A stretch of 64,000 bases of DNA, taken from Laccaria trichodermophora. Taxonomy: Eukaryota > Basidiomycota > Agaricomycetes > Agaricales > Hydnangiaceae. Both the position numbers and the translations under genes were made by a program. Shown here in pieces: positions 10,533 through 21,266 of the stretch (position 1 is its first letter; every line of letters begins with the position of its first letter). Location of the stretch: the NCBI GenBank assembly GCA_018417955.1, contig JACTVC010000015.1:1-64000 (forward strand), in the 5' to 3' direction. Below the pieces are notes generated by a model. The model was not told the origin of the DNA. It saw only the letters and a list, made by a program, of their open reading frames with translations, and searched no databases.

Positions 10533-11455
10533 CTCATTCAGTAGTAGGTATTAACATACATGTAATATATAATATCATCGTGTATTACCAACACTTATCT
10601 GAATTTTTTAACACAAGTTACATCGGGCAGCTATCGATCTATCAAATGGTGAGGTTCTAATCGCCCTTTGAATTCTGAGGAACTTACCTGTGTTATAATA
10701 GCCGGTGAGCGGTATTATTGTACGTCCTTCGGGTCGGCAATTTCCGCCCACTCAAGTTCCTAAAGCACATGTGGTTTTGACGCGACAACCCTGAAGTCGT
10801 CCGTATATATACCAACGACGAGTGCAAAAGCGTCTTCTTTCTTCCCACTTACCTTATGTTCTTGCGATACCACTAGTACTTTCTCGCGATCATTCTCCCC
10901 TCCTTCCACTCTTTCATTAGTTGTACTCACTACGCGTAGATGCTTTGTATATATAATCAAATGTAGAATAGTCAGGTACCAGTCAAGAATGATCGAAGGA
11001 AACAAAAGCGATAAGTATGAATGGAAATGGAACTTTTCTCCATTTTGAAGTGGAGTAAGTACACGAAGAGTGATCACCCGACCACGGCTGATTGCGCATA
11101 TCAGTAGGGTAGACATTTGAGCTTTTGTGAGTCGCGTCGACTCGTACTGTTGCCATGGTGTTCAGGGCAACTGACTGTGTAACTATTCAGCATTTTTCAC
11201 GGTGAGTCTTCAACCAGACCTCTAGCAAATTTTTTAATTTATTGTCTTTTTAGTTTCCGGACCCCCGTTGAGACATTCAGGTCGATGTTGGTCAGTTCTA
11301 AAGTACGTGTTGATCCCTTGAAAATGGGTATTTCATGATTGCCGGACTGGACAGTTCTATCTATTGTTCGCCTCATCGAACTGAGTTAAATACCAATGTT
11401 GCTAGACATGAATTACATCCTCAGTTCCTAACTTTCAAATCTCATCTCTAATATA
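10533..11455. other. Intergenic stretch, no supported gene
   Basis: AT-rich 3' flank of the F-box gene, then sequence with isolated splice-like motifs. The minus-strand frame at 10760-11116 has an even, non-domain composition and no splice partners, so it is not annotated. Confidence 0.5.
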
Positions 11456-12473
11456 ATGAACCTCGTGAGTAGCATGATTTCTTCTGATCCTTCTAGCCCT
11501 TATTGCCTCGTAGGTTCACTCTGTCGAGAAGCTCGTCCGTCATACGCGCAAGATCAGATGGCTCAGCCTTGACGATGACCAATCATTCTTGCTTAGCACT
11601 GGTGAGATGTCCTCTTGAAATTAAATTTGTCCCCTAATCCCTGATTTAGCTGAGGATGGTGTCATCGTTTGGGACCTCAAACTCCGAACGCATCAGGTCA
11701 TTACCAACTCACCCAACTTAAATCGTCCTGCCTTCTGGACGCCGCTTCGCATGGACCTGTTCACGAAGGGCTTCGTATGTGGAATGGGAGATGGAGAGCT
11801 TCACGTTTTTTGCCGCCGCTTGTCGGAGGTATGTTGTCAGTCGTAATTTCGCCGTGATCTAACCATTTCCCATTTAGAATACATTCCATGAAATTCTTGT
11901 TCTTGACGATAAAGAAGCCAATGAACGTATCTTCAACTATATCTTCTATTGTGATCAACAACGACGTAAGCTTTCTTCATCGTCTTGACCTACCATTCAT
12001 TAACATATATGTTATAGGCCGTTATGGTTACTTTGGTCATGCGCCTACAAATGAGTCGTTTCCCGATGTACATGCTAATCGAGGTGGCAGCTACATGCTC
12101 ATCAGAGCCGCACCCGAGCTAGGTGTTATCGAAATTCACCGGGTGAGCCCAGGGCCGGTCTGTGGTTCTTCTGCTATTTCATTGCTTTTATTGAACTGTG
12201 TGACAGGTTGAGCAATCCCGCCCCGCCGCTGGAGGTAGAGGGATCCAGCAAGCCAGCCAGAATGATGGGAAGGGAGGCACCGAACCACCGTCCTACGAAG
12301 ACATCGAAGCTGCTGAGCGGTCACCTGGCTATAGCTATGGCCGGTTTTTCTTGTTTTTTCCTTTCAGATGCTTTCTTTACGCTATTCTTTACGCTACCTG
12401 TAGCCGTAGTCAGGTTACCTCCTTTTCAATCTTTATTCTTGCTTTATTATACGCGTATAAGTTTTTATTGTAG
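11456..12473 (+). CDS. WD40-type paralog with altered 3' half (copy B)
   Basis: The 9-nt exon MNL (11456-11464) is followed by 11514-11601 (VHSVEKLVRHTRKIRWLSLD ... LLST) and 11650-11828 (EDGVIVWDLKLRTHQVITNS ... DGELHVFCRRLSE), with the same intron positions as the first exons of copies A and C. After a further intron the similarity to WD40 copies stops: exons from about 11879, 12019 and 12209 encode FHEILVLDDKEANERIFNYI, a Gly-Ser-Tyr segment, and PPSYEDIEAAERSPGYSYGR. A hydrophobic tail follows and ends at TAG 12471-12473. All joins I chose keep frame. Either this is a chimera (WD40 start fused to another gene's 3' half) or a strongly diverged member. Only about one WD40 repeat is present, so a complete propeller cannot form. 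The last exon is the least certain. Confidence 0.5.
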
Positions 12474-12782
12474 CTCGGTTGAGATGCATTTGTAGATATA
12501 CGTATATATATTGACAACTCAATGCGTACCGTTCATATAAATATCAAGAATGCCCTACTAATACTAGTATTACTAAAGTCCTGGATTTTTTCGCGAGATT
12601 TGAGAAGTACATAACTTACCTCAAGGATCTGGTCGTTTTCCCATTTATTTTGCATTATTTTGGAAGTGTCATCATCTTCTCGTAATAAAGCGGCGGCTTT
12701 AGAATTTTCGGTCCGAAAATTGTAAGGCTGCCCTAAACCTGACTGGATATACTATGTTCTCACACTGGTCTGGTTTTCTTTC

Positions 12783-12839
12783 CACTCACTCCCACTCACT
12801 CACTCACTCACGCCCGCTCACTCACTCACTCACTCACTC
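12783..12839. repeat. CTCA tetranucleotide microsatellite
   Basis: (CTCA)n interrupted by CTCC and CGCC units, in the region 12474-13157, which otherwise holds no gene I can support. A shorter CTCACTCAC run also follows the palindrome at 17.7 kb. Confidence 0.85.
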
Positions 12840-13157
12840 CCTCCCCCTTACTCTTTCGTAGAATCCCTTCCCGCCATCCGCTAATTTAGTAATGTTCGAG
12901 TATGTAGTAGTATAAATAATAAAGAGCGAAAGGGAATAACAAAGCTGAAAACAAAAAGCAAATGATCGATACGAGTACCGGCGATCCAATGGCATAACAA
13001 CACCCCTTCCGTCGTCAATCAAGGACACCGAGAACGGAGACAAAAAATAGTTCATTGTCATAGATCATTCCTGCTCATCTTGACATGCGCGTGTCTATTG
13101 TTATTCTGGGTATATATCTTTAAAGCGTCAGACGCGCTCAAATAAATATAGTTTCAG

Positions 13158-14767
13158 ATGAATTTCGCCTCATTGCCCAAGGTGCGAGGCCTTGCTCAGA
13201 ACTGCCTCTACGCGTCTCACGTCTCTCTGTCTAGTTTGAACACAAACATACCCTCGTGCGGCACACCAAACCCCTCAATACCATACGGATTAGCTCTGAT
13301 GGCACTCGTCTCCTAAGCGGAGGTTGTAAATTTTCTTTATTCGTGTACTACTCACTGACTTGAGTGGAGCAGGGGATGACGGACTTCTGGTTGTGTGGGA
13401 CTTGCAATGCGGCCAGGAAGCTCAAGTTATATCAGTGGTATTCAACGGTCCTGTTTGCGCGGCTGTGTGGGCCCCTCCAGCTGATCACCCAACGGCGATG
13501 TTTGCATTCGGATGCTGCGATGGGACATTGTTCGTTTACCATCAGCCAATTCCAGAAGTACCCAAACCGTACTCTGTTCCTTCTCACTCACTTAAGCTGA
13601 CGCTCACCAACAGCTCAAATATGAATACGCCTCCGGCACTGACGCACATGATGGCAGGATTGAAGATGTCGCATATGACCCTCAACAGAGCCGACTTGCA
13701 ACTGCAGGGGATGGATGTGTCAAGGTATGGGACCTTGATCCTCAAGGTATCAGTTCTGTAGCATTACGACCCTTATCCTTTCACTGACGAACGCTAGGAC
13801 TCGTCACGAACATAGCCTGCGTTCCAGCGAGGCCGTTTATTGCCAGGAGTATTTCCTTCTACGACAAAGGTCAGAATATCTTGATCTGTTACCTGGAGTC
13901 CCATGAAGTGTGCGTTTCTTTCACCAGTTTCAACGATCGAATGGTGACCTTTCATTAGACTCAGCTACAAGATTGAGCCTTGGGCCCTGCAATGGAGACG
14001 TCAACTCCCTACTCGAATGTAAGCTCAGCCTGTACTCTCCCTTCGTTTCAATTTTGTAACTTCTCTGCAGTGGCCACGCGATTGTCGCTGCCGACAATCG
14101 GTCTCTCATCGTGTCTAACCTAGTTGATGGGGTCGATGTTTACTCAATCCCACCACTCCGCCCAACAAGATCTTTCCAACACCCAATCCATACCAACGTC
14201 CCCCTAGTTGTCGCTTCAGCTTTGGGAGGTGTTTTGGTTATGGTTGGTAGTGATGACGGCTCCCCTCGACTCTTCAACATTAATACAGGCCTGTTCTGCG
14301 CTGCGCTCCGTCATGCACCATGTACGCCGTGCCTTACTCTCAAGCGCTATTTTCTGAAACTGTCATTCTTCAGCGGGCCTTGTTCAGATTGTCGAAGTTG
14401 GTTGATCAAAATCAGAAATTAGTTTTACGCTAAACGATTGATGATAGGCTCACTCCATCGGAAATCATTGTCTTTTGGCCACGGGTTCAACAGATATCGA
14501 CGTCGACATTAAAATTTGGCGCACAGTTGGGGCACGTCCATTCATTAACTTTTGATCCATTATCACTTATCTTTGTTTTAGCCTGACGAAGAACAGGGTG
14601 TAGAACGCCCGGTTCCGCCCCCTCGATTAACGTCTATTGGGATATGGCAGTTTCTCTTGATCATTATCCTGTCCTTATTCACGCAGGTCCTCATAGCGAC
14701 TATTTCGAAGGACACACTATCTAAATTTATTACTAAATACTTGACGCATCTTCCTAGAGGTTTGTAG
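13158..14767 (+). CDS. WD40-repeat protein with C-terminal transmembrane tail (copy C, complete, 379 aa)
   Basis: Ten exons can be joined in frame: 13158-13181, 13235-13322, 13373-13557, 13614-13746, 13798-13909, 13959-14018, 14071-14321, 14374-14396, 14448-14525 and 14582-14767. WD40 repeats are visible: FEHKHTLVRHTKPLNTIRIS / DDGLLVVWDLQCG, then MFAFGCCDGTLFVYH, then HDGRIEDVAYDP ... GDGCVKVWDLD, and ISFYDKGQNILICYLESHEV. The block DGVDVYSIPPLRPTRSF and SDDGSPRLFNINTG is characteristic of an Agaricomycete WD40 family. The last exon adds a hydrophobic helix (IWQFLLIIILSLFTQVLIAT), so the protein is probably membrane-anchored with the propeller as a scaffold. The 23-nt exon 8 is short but needed for frame. 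It is the intact reference for copies A and B. The SPT5-like gene begins 135 bp downstream on the same strand. Confidence 0.8.
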
Positions 14768-14902
14768 TCCCATGGTTGAGTGGAGAATTGCGAAGGTCAA
14801 CGTCACGTGACCCTTTGTGAACCTGCCCTCAACACTGATGCCTCAAACCCTGATCGCTTGTTTTCTGTTTTCTTTTTCTCAAACGCATTAGCAGAAGTCG
14901 TT

Positions 14903-17496
14903 ATGTCTATAGTAGTAGGTATCAACAGTTGTGCTCCCAACTTAGTCTTACTAGAATCAAATCAGAGCTCTTCGTCCAAAAGTAAAGGCAAAAAACGCGC
15001 GCGCGAAGTTTGTATCGTTCTGCTATGCCGAGGAATTCTAAGGCTCATCGTCTCCCCAGGATCCGGACTTGCGCGTGAACTGCTTTGTTGATGTGGAAGC
15101 CGCAGAGACCGACGCCGAGGAATGTGAAGATGAATTCGATGATAACTTGGGTGCGTGTGCATCCAAGCTTTTCGTTTTGAGTCTCACGCACTCATGTAGA
15201 CCCGTTGATCGACGATAACGAGTTGGAGTCCGAGTCCGAGGATGCTGGTGATTCGCTGATCACCCATACGCTGTTGGCGAAGGCATTTCGTGAAGACGAG
15301 TCTGGAGTGGACTCAAAATGGCATTCATTCGTCCAGCGTGCTCACAAACGTGCAACGACCTCTACGCCTATCGCAGTAGACCGATCTTCTCCTGAACCCA
15401 GGGCAATTTATGATAACGAGAATTTGTGGGAGGTACCGTGCAAAGTGCGTGATTCTTTCATACAGCGCGGACGAGTAACAAGCGCGTCAGCAGGTCGGTT
15501 ACGAGGAAATTACTGTGTTCAACATCATGAAGTGGGCACTACATGACGAAATCCCCGCAACAGGAGCATTATCTGCGTTTGGACGTGCGACCCTTCCGGG
15601 GCGAGTTTTCATTGAAGCGCCTTCAATAGAGGATGCCAAAAGAATGCTCGCTCATGTCCCCCATGTTACTCCCAACAACACGAAACCCGTACCTGGTGAT
15701 AACTACCTGGAGTGTTTGACCGAAGGGAACACCTACACTCCAACGCTACACCATTGGGTCAGATTGCGGCGTCCGAGACTATACAAAGGCGATATCGCCC
15801 TGATACGATATGTTGACGAGCGGTCTCTCCTGATCGACGTCGCTGTTGTCCCTCGGCACAACTTTACTGAAAACAAGAAAACCTCTGGACGCCCTCCACA
15901 GAAGTTAATGAATGCGTTTGAAGTGGGACACCTTCTCGGGCCTAGCAGCGTTTCTGCAAGAAATTGGCGGTTCCAGATCACGGACCCAAAAGGTCGCAAA
16001 CAAGTCTATTGCGAATGTGGTCATCTACTGCTCCACGAACTCGACACAAACTCTTACATCCCAGCAGAGGCAATGCCTACCATCGCTGAACTGGAGATGT
16101 TCAAGCCTTCTTACGATGTTCCAGAGAAAGTTCTGACTAAAACTCGGGAGAAAATCATGCTAGAGTGTCTCCGGTTCGGAGATCAGGTTAAGATTCTCGT
16201 TGGAGAGTATCAGGGATTATTGGGAGAAGTCGAAGCAATTGACGGCTTGGAAGTTCAGGTCACTATACCCACACAGGGCGTCACTCAGGGGATTTTGATG
16301 CCCTATCTACGAAGAAACTTCCAGATTGGGGATGAGGTCCAGATTATGACAGACCCGAATCCCGGGTTTATAGGATGGGTAACGGCTGTTGAATCTGGAA
16401 CTGAAGGCGACCCAAAAATTTCCGTTGTCAACATTTCGCAGGACAAACAGGTAATGTTTACGGGTCGAGAGGTCCTTACTTATAGCTTATACCCTGTTTA
16501 GGTTTGGACATCGTGTTCAAAGGTCAAATTTTATTCATCGCCATTTGTGTGGACAACAATACGTCCAATACCACCCCCACCCCCAAACAGGCAGTACGCA
16601 ATCGTCAAAACGATCAACAAAAAAAGGAAGCAGGATCCCGATGAAGGCCGGAAAGTCAGAATAAACGAAAATCCCAACCGCCGATATGAAGGCAAAGAAG
16701 TAGGCGTGGTTCACGGGAATTTTAAAGGTTACCACGGAAGAATCAAGTCTACGACCCCGCAAGGAGACGCACAGGTTGAGCTGAATGCTACAGCTATATC
16801 CACAATGAGAGTTGAATGTTTTCCTCTCATCCATTTACGCATTCTGTAAGTTCATCTTTCATCTTGATTTAATTAACTCATAGCTTTCGCAGCCAGAAAA
16901 ACGATATGCTTTCGGGGCCGCTGTCTGGACTTCGCAACATCTCCCAATTGACAGCTCCCACCGTTAAAGAAGCAGGACCGTCATCTCTCATATGCTCGAC
17001 TCCTCTTCCACTCCCCAGAGATATACCAGGAAGTCCAGCATGGGACCCTTCGTCAAGAACACCTCGGCAAAACCAGGATGAGGGGGACGAGACGCCTCCA
17101 GAGGCAGTTCCGTATTGGTTGGCCGATGAAACCTTCAAAAAGTACAAATTCAGATTGATAGTACATGATCCATCAAAACGGTATGAAGGGGGGATTTACC
17201 ATGGCAAGTATGCGCAATTCTTGTCCGCAATTGGTGGCAGTATTGCGAAGGTCTCAATCAACTTCAAAACCCCGGAAATACCATTCCAATATCTGCTGCC
17301 CCTCCATCCAACGATGGAGGGGGAACTCGTTGTGCCACTTAGCGGTCAGCTTCGCGGTGAACTTCTGAAGGTCGCGAAGTACAATAATGGTCGATGTGCG
17401 TTAAAAGATCCAAAAAAACCACTTCCGCGGCTCAAGAATTACGAACCACCTATCATGCAATCCGACCAGCTAGCCTTGGTGACGGGGATGATCTAG
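14903..17496 (+). CDS. SPT5-like protein with NGN and KOW domains (781 aa)
   Basis: Six exons (14903-15007, 15060-15150, 15200-15444, 15494-16450, 16502-16845, 16893-17496) give one continuous frame. The N-terminus is short, with a basic SKSKGKKRAR patch and an acidic segment. Next comes an NGN-like domain (LWEVPCK ... EEITVFNIMKW ... GRVFIEAPSIEDAKRMLAHV), then several KOW-type modules: RFGDQVKILVGEYQGLLGEV, FQIGDEVQIMTDPNPGFIGW, RYEGKEVGVVHGNFKGYHGR and YEGGIYHGKYAQFL. Authentic Spt5 partners Spt4, clamps RNA polymerase II and ends in a repetitive CTR. Here no CTR repeat is present and the protein is shorter than the usual 1,000 or so residues, so I call it an SPT5-like paralog and not the housekeeping factor. 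The start ATG at 14903 is the first in the open exon. Confidence 0.85.
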
Positions 17497-17673
17497 GGAG
17501 TTCCCAAGTGCTGAAATGATCGTTTCTTACGCTTCTAGTCTACTCTGTGTATATATTCTATAACGACATGATTTAGTACATTCCGAATGCTCGTTCAATT
17601 GCAGGTGCAACACCTAGTTCTCCCCGAATTCCCGTGAGCGGGAGAGTGTGTTTGTGTGGTTCGGCTTGAGTGA

Positions 17674-17726
17674 CTTTAGGGTAGCCTTACGAAGATCACG
17701 TGAAAAGATGTCAGGCTGCCCTAAAG
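17674..17726. repeat. 53-bp palindromic element centred on TCACGTGA (copy 2)
   Basis: Arms CTTTAGGGTAGCC and GGCTGCCCTAAAG match in 12 of 13 pairs and flank spacers of 9 and 10 bp around TCACGTGA. Arm sequence, spacing and core all parallel the element at 8325-8376, although the spacers differ. It lies between the 3' ends of two convergent genes. Confidence 0.7.
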
Positions 17727-17957
17727 TGGCCGTTGTCGAAGCCAGCTCGGCGCATTGCTGTTGCCTCTTTTCCTCCCACAACCACTCACTCACCATAACA
17801 CTGGGGAACCAATACGTTCGTAGTACATATGTAGCTATAGTTTTAGAACGAATATACAAAAGATGAGTGTTCAACCGGTAATGGCCCAGTCAATAGTCAA
17901 TTGTAATCGGCGAGCCTGAGGCCGTACGGGGAGTTTGCAATACTCAAGGAAAACCCG

Positions 17958-18810
17958 TCAGGGATGCTTTTCTGATTGAACTAGATAATGAGATGAGTCG
18001 TATCATTGGCATCTTGTTGGTTGATGTCTACTCACCGATTACACGTAGGTAGCCATCTTTGAAGAGCAAGTCAATGTCGTCAGCTTCAAGTATGTTCGCC
18101 TTGTACTCAAGAAACGGCCGCAGCTTCCGTGGATCCAAAACCTATAAAGGCCCTTCCTTAGCAAGGTGAAGATTTCAGCTTATCACTCTTACGACGACTT
18201 TTCCGTTCATGCGAAGCTTTTGAAGGACTGTGAAGAGGTCGAGGTCTCCGTTGTCATTGCACTCGACATCAATCTCTTGTCTGTGACACCAGTCTTTTGG
18301 ACCTTCAAAGCGTCGTACGCGGAGTATGCGACGGGGAACTTCAGGAACACTTCGCAGTTTTTCGCGAACTTCAGCTGCAGCTTCGTCTTTGTTCACCGGG
18401 AGAGGTTCTAAAGGCAGGCTCCGCATATCGACCGCCACCGTCTCAATACCCATCTCAATATCGGCTTGACTATCTCCATGCGTACCCAACACCTGAAATT
18501 GGAGTAAGTTTATTTCAGCGCATCTGTCTTGCAGCGTTATCTCACAAAATTTATTAGAGCATTCTCGTAGTCGGTTTTGGTAGGCTCCGCGCGGTTTCTT
18601 TTGGCAGTGGAGGAGACAGATAGTTGGAACTTTTGACACAAAGACTTCAGGATATCCCTGCGAAACTTTTTGAGAGCGGTTGGCGCGATAATATCTCGTT
18701 GTAAGATACGCTCGGCGTGTTCAATCGTTAGGTCTGGCATTAAAAGTCAATGAGGGCGTTGCCGTCGACTGACTCTTTAAAAGCTTACTTTCCATAGCAA
18801 CGGCGACCAT
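17958..18810 (-). CDS. Hypothetical protein, divergent from the 18.9-kb gene
   Basis: From ATG 18810 (MVAVAMEN) an intron of about 50 bp (GTAAGC...GCCAG) joins LTIEHAERILQRDIIAPTAL and RRDILKSLCQKFQLSV, ending at ENALINF. The next exon is VLGTHGDSQADIEMGIETVA ... RMNGKV, and a third intron leads to VLDPRKLRPFLEYKANILEA and FKDGYLRVI; a short last exon ends at 17958. All joins keep frame and use GT-AG sites. The first part looks like an all-helical module. I do not recognise the family. Its start is only about 60 bp from the start of the + strand gene at 18870, so the two may share a promoter. Confidence 0.55.
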
Positions 18811-18869
18811 GTCCCAACTATTGTAGTGTTTCTTGTTCTTGTATAACGACGGGAGAACAATGACAACCT

Positions 18870-19542
18870 ATGGACTTGATAAGCTGCGACTTCTTCGCTC
18901 GAACTCCTCTAATGCCTCCCCATCGCGTCCAACGTTACCACTCGCGTCCAACCACAAGGTCCATATTTTCCCCTGAGCGCTTGCTCACCCCTCCGCCAAA
19001 TACTTTAAGATCTGCATACACTTTCATTGATCATTATGATGTCACGGATCCGGCCGAGCCCGAAACAGCCGAGTCATCAAGTAGCACATCATACCGCCCA
19101 ATTCTGATGTTAAAACCGCGAGGGGAAGTGTCCCGAGCTTACAACCTTCAAGTTGAGATGAGAGTCGACGACAAACAATTTGCAGATGTACAAGTAAATC
19201 CTAACTTTTATTGACGTTCAAAGCCTCGCTGATCCTCACTTAGGATCTAATCTCACGATTGGTTGCCAACCACCTAGAGACCAGCCTTTCCTTTAGGCGA
19301 CAATCCAGCGCTGATTTAGATACCGTTTATGAAAAGGTGATTTAGCTGAAGTTGAGTCAATGCGACTAACAAAGCTGCAGGCACTCGAAAAATTTCCATT
19401 GCTAAAGCGGTTCAAAGATAATTGGGCCATCGCTGACTTTGTGAAGCTTGAGCTGAAACGGACCGTTCAGCAATCCCGGAGATCGCGTAAGAAAAACTCA
19501 AAGGTGCGCACTTCCCCGGACAATGACCTCGACGACCAGTGA
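18870..19542 (+). CDS. Small hypothetical protein, paralog of the gene at 2522-3040
   Basis: Exons 18870-19193, 19244-19336 and 19381-19542 join in phase 0. The N-terminal half is Pro/Ser/Thr-rich and probably disordered (SPERLLTPPPNTLRS, AEPETAESSSSTS). The C-terminal module FADVQDLISRLVANHLETSL ... FPLLKRFKDNWAIADFVKLE corresponds to the module of the 2522-3040 gene, with both introns at equivalent places. The tail is basic (RRSRKKNSK). ATG 18870 or ATG 18912 could be the start; the second has the more typical MPPHRVQ beginning. Function unknown. It diverges from the gene ending at 17958 and precedes an AT-rich spacer. Confidence 0.6.
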
Positions 19543-20345
19543 TTGGGCCTGTGATTATCCCGTGAGTGGCCCTTTCACTGGGATATTCGCTTCGTTTCCT
19601 GGAAATACTCCAAATCTGACATTTGCTTTGTCTTTTTGACAGATTTGATGTCAGATTATATATATGTTGTTGTATATTTACGCGGACCATTTTCCAAGTA
19701 TGGCTTCAATACGAATTTTGAAATTGTTCAATAATATGTTCTATATACGGATTTTGTACCTGTAAGAAGCTATGAAAGTATGATATATTAGGCTACATAC
19801 TTTTTGTTTGTCCTAAGCTTTGTCAACTTTTCGAAGGAATCAAACACAATTATAATAAATTTTGATGGAAATTTAAAAATACGACAATAAGATTTGGCCC
19901 TCGGCAGAATTGGTTGTCGGACTAAAAATCTTATAATGAGTCCATCTTATCAACAAACAATAGTCAAAAATGATTAATTTGTCCTTGCATCTGTCAATCT
20001 CTTCGCTTAGGTGTCCGATCGTCCCTTGTTTCAGGTGAGGTCTCCCTTCTTTTGGGTGTTACAGTTCACTGCTTTTCAGGTTATCGCGTTGTCCGCTTCA
20101 GCCCGTGAACTATCTCACGCTTCAGGCGCTCATCTTGGCGTCGTCGTCATGGGAAGCAACCAAAGCACATGGTGTCGTTGACCTGACAGTTGACTTTGTT
20201 CGCACTTACCCATATACCAGGCTGTTCTATCCACTGTCCACTCGTTGATCTTGAGGGCTAGCCCTTCCTACGACCCACTCTTTTCCTGTCGATATCTTTA
20301 TTTCTCCTATATATTCTTCAATTCGGCGATCGTTACGTTTACCCA
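19543..20345. other. AT-rich spacer and likely 5' leader of the CFEM gene
   Basis: No protein frame is supported. Between about 20020 and 20090 there are paired signals (TTTCAG, GTGAGG, TTTTCAG) that could be a leader intron of the gene starting at 20346. Confidence 0.4.
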
Positions 20346-21038
20346 ATGTTTTTCAAGAGAAGACATTTTGTGGACTTTTTTCAGCTCTTCGCCTTCCTCC
20401 ACGTTTTGTTGCCTGGAATCTCGGCGAAGGGTATTACAGACCTCCCACTTTGTTCCCTCAGTTGCGTAACTCGGGAAGCTGTGGACCTTCGATGTTTATT
20501 GTACGTCCGTTCCCGCTCCTCTTCTCATGACCTCTTCTCATCACGCCCTCTTGTCCCCGCATCTCTATAGAACTGATACAAGCTGTCTTTGCTCTAAACC
20601 CACGTTTATAACTGACACTATCACTTGCGCCCAAACGCGCTGCAAACGCCCAGATTTGAGCACGGCTAATAGAGTCTTGACAGAGATGTGTGCTGCAGGT
20701 ATGTAGCGTTTGCCAGTGTCTGACGCATACCTAGCTAAGCATTTCACCTTGAAGTCTCTATATCTTCTTCTTCATCCTCCTCCTCGTCATCCACCTCATC
20801 ATCAAGCACGACATCGGAGTCGAAGTCGACTTTGACTCCCACATCGTCCCCGTCGTCTACGCTTACGCCCCCGCCTAGGGCTTCTTCTACCGGGAGCACC
20901 GACTCTGAGCCGAGCACAACGGTTGTCATCGCGACCGTCTTCGACCCGCCCTCGTCACTCGGAATTAGAACGCGTGGTAATCTGTGGGGAGCAGCAGTAA
21001 TTGTGGTGCTCGGGCTCGGTTTGAAGATGTGGATTTGA
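20346..21038 (+). CDS. CFEM-domain protein, secreted and probably GPI-anchored (188 aa)
   Basis: Exons 20346-20500, 20571-20698 and 20755-21038 join in frame. The N-terminus is a signal peptide (hydrophobic FFQLFAFLHVLLPGISA). The mature start carries a cysteine-patterned CFEM module: LPLCSLSCV, LRCLL, SCLCSKPTFI, ITCAQTRCKRPDL, EMCAA, with eight cysteines in typical order. The rest is a Ser/Thr/Pro stalk (SSSSSSSSS, TLTPTSSPSSTLTPPP) suited to O-glycosylation. A C-terminal hydrophobic segment (WGAAVIVVLGLGLKMWI) with no charged tail fits a GPI signal or a transmembrane anchor. CFEM proteins act at the fungal cell surface in haem/iron handling, adhesion or host interaction; which one applies here cannot be told. 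The N-terminal limit is the first ATG before the signal peptide. Confidence 0.85.
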
Positions 21039-21266
21039 GGAGGACCGCATTAGATTTAGGTGGAATTACCCGCGAGCGATTAGCTGCTCAAGTTCCTATG
21101 GAGCTTTTCCAGTCGTGAACACAAAAATCTCACAGTATACCCGCATGGCGTGACTCAAATATAACGACATGTCATTGTGTATAACGAGTCCAGTTACAAA
21201 GAAAGCACGGCGCCAACATTTCCAACACAGATGGCACAGAATAAGGCCAAATGGTCTCATTCCTCT

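Noticed and set aside
12136..12324. Minus-strand open frame opposite WD40 copy B
   Set aside because: It is the complement of the exon encoding PPSYEDIEAAERSPGYSY and has no features of its own.
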